A DNA stretch of 26,349 nucleotides, taken from NCBI GenBank assembly GCA_030152865.1, contig JASLIW010000145.1, forward strand, positions 1-26,349, written 5' to 3'. The notes under the pieces were generated by a model that was not told the origin of the DNA, made no database searches, and saw nothing but the letters and a program-made list of their open reading frames with translations. Origin of the DNA: Bacteroides sp. (GTDB taxonomy: Bacteria > Bacteroidota > Bacteroidia > Bacteroidales > Bacteroidaceae). Positions 22,643 through 26,349 of the stretch are shown one piece after another; position 1 is the stretch's first letter; every line of letters begins with the position of its first letter. A program made the translations under genes and the position numbers.

Positions 22643-23617
22643 TTATCTTTGTTTGAACCTTCCTCCACGGTGAGAAACCTTAGTCGCTTTTTGTTTACCA
22701 ATACGCTTACCACTGGAGCTTTTCGCTTTTTTATTAGCACCAGCTCTTCTTGCCTCAGAGGCTTGTGCTGCAGCTCTTCTTTTCTTTTTCTTACTTGCCG
22801 ATCTATTTTGTGCATTCAAGCCACTCTTTCTGTAATCGGTTTGGATATCTAAAAGTTCCAGCTGTCTATTCAGTGACTTATTACTGTTAGAACGTCCTTT
22901 TTGGTCCACATGACCAGTAGAATCCTCAAGCATCTCAAAGAGAACCTCAAGCTCACCTGGATTTAGGTCTCTCCAGCTGCCTAGGCCAAGATTACCTAGC
23001 TTGATATTCATTACTTGTGTACGTTCGAGTTTAAGTACTTCATAATCTAAGTAAGCACACATGCGTCTGATTTGACGGTTCAAGCCTTGGATCAGTGCTA
23101 TGCGGAAGGTATAGGGATTGATAACCTCTATTTCACATTTTCGAGTTACTCGATCTAGAATAGGAACGCCATTTTCCATTTTCTCTACAAACTCATCTGT
23201 AATAGGGCGATCCACTGTCACCACATAGACTTTCTTGTGGTTATTACCTGCTCTTAATATTTTATTGACGATATCCCCATCGTTAGTTAGCAAAATAAGA
23301 CCTTGAGAGTCTTTGTCTAGACGACCAATAGGGAAGATGCGCTCTTCATGGCAGATGTAGCGAATAATGTTGGCCTTTTCGTCGGGATCAGTTGTACTGA
23401 CAATTCCTACGGGTTTATTAAAAGCAATGTATACAGGCTCCACGTCATTTAGTATAAGGTGTCCTTCCACAGTCACTTTTTGCTTAGGATATACTCGCTG
23501 CCCTATTGTTGCTACTTTACCATTGACTTTGACTTTTCCAGCCTCAATCAATTTATCTGCTTCACGCCTTGAGCAATATCCTGAATTACTTATGTATTTA
23601 TTTAATCTATACTCCAT
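22643..23617 (-). CDS. rluF: 23S rRNA pseudouridine(2604) synthase RluF
   Basis: Isomerises a uridine in 23S rRNA to pseudouridine. The 324-residue protein has an S4 domain (3-60: RLNKYISNSGYCSRREADKL) and a catalytic domain with FPIGRLDKDSQGLILLTNDG (Asp101 is the nucleophile). The stretches KPVGIVSTT, VNKILRAGNNHKK, GVPIL, LIQGLNRQIRRMC and LERTQVMN match E. coli RluF as I recall it much better than RluB or RsuA. The last 85 or so residues form a Lys/Arg/Ser/Ala tail ending RGGRFKQR, likely disordered and RNA-binding. It is convergent with prfC. Confidence 0.9.
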   Translation of the reverse strand: MEYRLNKYISNSGYCSRREADKLIEAGKVKVNGKVATIGQRVYPKQKVTVEGHLILNDVEPVYIAFNKPVGIVSTTDPDEKANIIRYICHEERIFPIGRLDKDSQGLILLTNDGDIVNKILRAGNNHKKVYVVTVDRPITDEFVEKMENGVPILDRVTRKCEIEVINPYTFRIALIQGLNRQIRRMCAYLDYEVLKLERTQVMNIKLGNLGLGSWRDLNPGELEVLFEMLEDSTGHVDQKGRSNSNKSLNRQLELLDIQTDYRKSGLNAQNRSASKKKKRRAAAQASEARRAGANKKAKSSSGKRIGKQKATKVSHRGGRFKQR

Positions 23618-23696
23618 GGTAGTTGTTTCCTTAATAAATTAGGTGTTTTCCCTTAAACAAGAGAGTCTAAATATAAGCCTCTCCTCTATTATAATG

Positions 23697-23735
23697 AAAA
23701 AAGGAGCTCTATGTTTCGTAGAACTCCTCTTTTTT
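23697..23735. terminator. Terminator downstream of rpmE2
   Basis: AGGAG-C-TCTA (23702-23711) pairs with TAGA-A-CTCCT (23719-23728), with one C-A mismatch and a 7-nt loop. Six A residues precede it and T residues follow, so it can work in both directions. It ends the rpmE2 transcript on the minus strand. Confidence 0.85.
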
Positions 23736-23756
23736 GAACTTAATTAAAAGTTGATC

Positions 23757-24011
23757 TTATTTCTTTTTACGATCACCGTAACGGCTCATAAACTTATCAA
23801 CGCGACCAGCTGTATCCACAAGCTTAGATTTACCTGTATAGAATGGGTGAGAAGTACTTGAGATTTCAAGTTTTACTAGTGGGTAAGTTTCACCTTCAAA
23901 TTCTATTGTTTCTTTAGTGTTGCAAGTAGAACGTGATAAAAACATGTCACCATTCGACATATCCTTAAATACTACTGGACGATAATTTTCTGGATGAATA
24001 TCTTTTTTCAT
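23757..24011 (-). CDS. rpmE2: Type B 50S ribosomal protein L31
   Basis: Large-subunit protein bL31, 84 residues, type B: MKKDIHPENYRPVVFKDMSNGDMF, TYPLVKLEISSTSHPFYTGKSKLVDTAGRVDKF. It lacks the zinc-binding Cys pairs of type A L31 and has only one Cys. It is a single gene with its own -7 box and terminator. The leader is about 70 nt and AT-rich. Confidence 0.97.
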   Translation of the reverse strand: MKKDIHPENYRPVVFKDMSNGDMFLSRSTCNTKETIEFEGETYPLVKLEISSTSHPFYTGKSKLVDTAGRVDKFMSRYGDRKKK

Positions 24012-24088
24012 TTCAGATACGTTATTAATATATTAATATTTTGTTTACTATTTTGGTAATAAATAGTGTAATGGTCTACTTCAGTGTG

Positions 24089-24096
24089 CAAATATA
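24089..24096 (-). promoter_or_regulatory. -7 box of rpmE2
   Basis: TATATTTG on the minus strand (24096-24089) is a perfect TAnnTTTG, 77 nt before the start codon. A standard -33 TTG is not seen. Confidence 0.45.
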
Positions 24097-24188
24097 AGTG
24101 TTTAAAACTAAATAGCGAAAATTTAGCCCTTTAAAAAAGGTATATCCCGATTTTTTTTCGATTTTTGTTAGCACTAAAATAAGTTATA

Positions 24189-25208
24189 ATGAAAAAGACA
24201 CTATTTACACTACTATTTGTTTCATGTGGGTTTTATTTACTCCTATCCTCTTATCAGACAAAAACACACACCTATAGTGTGGCTTTTTACAATGTTGAAA
24301 ATCTATTTGACACCATACACGATTACGGCAAGAATGATTTTGAATACTTACCCGATGGGTGGAGATCATGGAATAGAGAAAAGTACAGTTCTAAATTAAA
24401 ACGTCTGGCCCGTGTTTTGAGCGAGCTCTCTAGAGATGTTGTTGAAGAAGGTCCAGTTGTTATAGGGCTAGCCGAGGTTGAGAATTTCCGTGTACTCCAA
24501 GACTTAATAAGTGAGCCTGCCCTAAAGAATGAGTATCAGTTTGTACACTACGAGGGGCCTGATAAGCGCGGAATAGACTGTGCTCTGTTGTATAATCCTG
24601 AGCTCTTTATGCCCACATCCAGTGTGTTAGTGCCCTCTACCCCTTTTCAAGGCGATACGATACACAAAACTAGAGGCTTTTTAGTCGTAACAGGTAAGGT
24701 GGCTGATGAAGAGCTTACTTTTATCGTCAATCACTGGCCCTCAAGAGGAGCCGAGGCTCCTGTGCGCATGCATGCAGCCAAACAAGTAAAGGCTATTACA
24801 GACTCTCTGTATAGTGTCAATAAAAAAGCCAAGATAATTATCATGGGAGATTTGAACGATGATCCTATGGATGAAAGTGTTGCTTTAGGCTTGGGTGCCA
24901 AGAAATACCCCAAAGAAGTTAAGAAAAGAGGCTTTTATAATCCATGGTGGGAAATATTAGAAGACAAGGGAGTAGGGACGCTCATGTATCGTGGAAAATG
25001 GAATTTATTTGACCAAATAATTATTTCGCAGCCCTTACTCAAAGCTAAGAAAGGCTTACGCTACCTGGATAGTGAAGTATTCATACGAGACTATCTTTTC
25101 CAAACAAGTGGAAAATATAAGGGAGCACCTTTACGCACCTATGGAGGTAAGACTTGGCTTGATGGTTACAGTGATCATTTACCTACTATTATCTACTTAG
25201 AGAAATAA
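24189..25208 (+). CDS. Secreted endonuclease/exonuclease/phosphatase-fold protein
   Basis: Predicted metal-dependent phosphodiesterase or nuclease of the EEP superfamily, exported or membrane-anchored through MKKTLFTLLFVSCGFYLLLSS. FVSC could be a weak lipobox with Cys13. The 339 residues carry the family motifs: AFYNVENLFD (Asn35), GLAEVEN (metal-binding Glu96), RGIDCALLYN, NHWPSRGA, GDLNDDP and the final YSDHLPTIIYL with the catalytic His. The substrate could be extracellular nucleic acid or a phosphoester, and the sequence does not decide. It is a single gene between rpmE2 (divergent) and the aldolase. Confidence 0.88.
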   Translation: MKKTLFTLLFVSCGFYLLLSSYQTKTHTYSVAFYNVENLFDTIHDYGKNDFEYLPDGWRSWNREKYSSKLKRLARVLSELSRDVVEEGPVVIGLAEVENFRVLQDLISEPALKNEYQFVHYEGPDKRGIDCALLYNPELFMPTSSVLVPSTPFQGDTIHKTRGFLVVTGKVADEELTFIVNHWPSRGAEAPVRMHAAKQVKAITDSLYSVNKKAKIIIMGDLNDDPMDESVALGLGAKKYPKEVKKRGFYNPWWEILEDKGVGTLMYRGKWNLFDQIIISQPLLKAKKGLRYLDSEVFIRDYLFQTSGKYKGAPLRTYGGKTWLDGYSDHLPTIIYLEK

Positions 25209-25358
25209 GCGGGATATATTAATAATCTTTAAGCCTACTCTAAGGTGCAAACTATTTGATTATCTGTCTTGTTTTAAGTGTGAAGTAAGCTTAAGAATGA
25301 CTTGATAAATCAAACCATGCACAATTCTTAAATCAGCCGATTTGCATTTAGCAATAGG

Positions 25359-25392
25359 TTTGTTTCAAGTGATATAGCTTTGCCTATATTTG
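25359..25392 (+). promoter_or_regulatory. Upstream promoter P2 of the aldolase gene
   Basis: TTTG (25359-25362), a 22-nt spacer and TATATTTG (25385-25392) match the Bacteroidetes promoter. It would give a leader of about 78 nt. In the rest of the 25209-25475 gap I see only an 8-bp inverted repeat, TTAAGAAT/ATTCTTAA (25291-25331). Confidence 0.5.
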
Positions 25393-25403
25393 GCTTATAT
25401 AGA

Positions 25404-25435
25404 TTGTCTTTTATCAAGAATTATGCTTATTTTTG
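25404..25435 (+). promoter_or_regulatory. Downstream promoter P1 of the aldolase gene
   Basis: TTG (25404-25406), a 21-nt spacer and TATTTTTG (25428-25435) match the Bacteroidetes promoter. The predicted start near 25441 gives a leader of about 35 nt. Confidence 0.6.
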
Positions 25436-25475
25436 CATGGAATTTAAATTCACTAACAATAAACTTTTAAAAGAA

Positions 25476-26349
25476 ATGATTAATTACAAAGATTTAGGTC
25501 TAGTAAACACAAGAGACATGTTTGCAAAGGCTATCAAAGGTGGTTATGCAATACCTGCTTTTAACTTCAATAATATGGAGCAGTTACAAGCTATTGTTCA
25601 AGCAGCAGCTGAAACTAAATCTCCAGTTATTCTACAAGTTTCAAAAGGAGCACGTGCATACGCTAATCAAACACTTCTTCGCTATATGGCAGAAGGTGCT
25701 GTAGCATACGCTAAAGAACTTGGCCTAGAAAAACCTCAACTTGTTTTACACTTAGACCACGGTGACTCGTTCGAAACATGTAAATCATGTATCGATATGG
25801 GATTCTCTTCTGTAATGATCGATGGTTCTTCTCTTCCATACGACGAAAACGTAGCATTAACTAAGAAAGTAGTTGAATATGCTCACCAATTCGATGTAAC
25901 TGTTGAAGGAGAGTTAGGTATCTTAGCAGGTGTTGAAGATGACGTAGTTGCTGAAGAGCACACATATACTAAACCAGAAGAAGTAGTTGACTTCGTTACA
26001 AAAACAGGTTGTGATAGCTTAGCTATTTCAATTGGTACTTCTCATGGAGCAAACAAATTTACTCCAGAACAATGTACTAAAGATGAAAATGGTCGTTTAG
26101 TACCTCCACCATTGAAGTTTGATGTTCTAGAAGCAGTTGAAAAAGAGCTTCCTGGATTCCCAATCGTTCTTCACGGTGCATCTTCTGTGCCTCAGGAAGA
26201 AGTTGCTACAATTAATAAATACGGTGGTGCTCTTAAAGAGGCTATTGGTATTCCAGAAGAAAAACTTCGTAGAGCTGCTGCATCTGCAGTTTGCAAAATC
26301 AATATCGACTCTGATAGCCGTCTAGCTATGACAGCTGCAGTTCGTGAAG
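25476..26349 (+). CDS. fba: Class II fructose-bisphosphate aldolase (3' end cut)
   Basis: Glycolytic and gluconeogenic zinc enzyme splitting fructose 1,6-bisphosphate. The frame starts MINYKDLGLVNTRDMFAKAI and runs off the window after 291 codons; about 40 residues are missing against the usual length of about 330. Metal and catalytic motifs are present: LHLDHGDS (Asp94, His95), VEGELG (Glu144, Glu146), AISIGTSHG (His190), VLHGASSVP and KINIDSDSR. Start and frame are certain from the N-terminal family match. Codon use looks more uniform than in neighbouring genes, as expected for a highly expressed gene, and two promoter-like pairs lie in tandem upstream. Confidence 0.97.
   Translation, partial: MINYKDLGLVNTRDMFAKAIKGGYAIPAFNFNNMEQLQAIVQAAAETKSPVILQVSKGARAYANQTLLRYMAEGAVAYAKELGLEKPQLVLHLDHGDSFETCKSCIDMGFSSVMIDGSSLPYDENVALTKKVVEYAHQFDVTVEGELGILAGVEDDVVAEEHTYTKPEEVVDFVTKTGCDSLAISIGTSHGANKFTPEQCTKDENGRLVPPPLKFDVLEAVEKELPGFPIVLHGASSVPQEEVATINKYGGALKEAIGIPEEKLRRAAASAVCKINIDSDSRLAMTAAVRE

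Noticed and set aside
25291..25331. Inverted repeat TTAAGAAT/ATTCTTAA after the EEP gene
   Set aside because: The arms are short and A/T-only apart from one pair, the loop is 25 nt, and no T-run follows; it is not convincing as a terminator or operator.

Overview
The window looks like ordinary chromosome from a member of the Bacteroidota, most likely order Bacteroidales. Four things support this. The gene families are typical of that group: GldE, DUF4923, DUF4924, DUF5106, DUF1460, and type B L31. The order mutY-ssb-gldE-phosphopantetheinyl transferase is characteristic. Many genes are preceded by the Bacteroidetes -7 box TAnnTTTG, several with a TTG/TTTG about 20 nt upstream. Shine-Dalgarno sites are mostly absent. 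I cannot name the species. No insertion sequence, prophage, integrase or CRISPR array is visible.

Layout. 1-2215 (minus): HU, a 30-residue ribosomal-type protein (mS38/bS22-like) and ribonuclease G. 2329-5951 (plus): mutY, ssb, gldE and a phosphopantetheinyl transferase. 5950-6340: a cobalamin riboswitch on the minus strand with no gene behind it. 6358-9817 (minus): a response regulator, its histidine kinase and a thioredoxin-fold lipoprotein, tightly packed. 9897-12792 (minus): a DUF1460 amidase-like protein and an OPT transporter. 12861-16041 (minus): DUF1573, DUF4923, the GTPase EngB and a sodium symporter. 16150-17842 (plus): recR, a small membrane protein and a GNAT acetyltransferase, convergent with yqgE (minus). 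18546-18733: a tRNA-Asp unit with its own promoter and terminator. 18836-22553 (plus): LysE-type exporter, DUF4924, rfbD, prfC. 22587-24096 (minus): rluF and rpmE2. 24189-26349 (plus): a secreted endonuclease/exonuclease/phosphatase-fold protein and the class II fructose-bisphosphate aldolase, cut by the window edge.

Most genes are housekeeping: RNA processing and ribosome biogenesis (rng, mS38-like, engB, rluF, rpmE2, prfC), DNA repair (mutY, ssb, recR, HU) and envelope functions (gldE, DUF1460, transporters, lipoprotein).

The standout is the intergenic stretch 5950-6340. It holds a well-formed B12 aptamer, a near-consensus promoter in front of it, a series of perfect hairpins behind it and a bidirectional terminator, but no start-bearing reading frame. 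It looks like a stand-alone B12-responsive RNA of about 350 nt, or the leader of a deleted gene.
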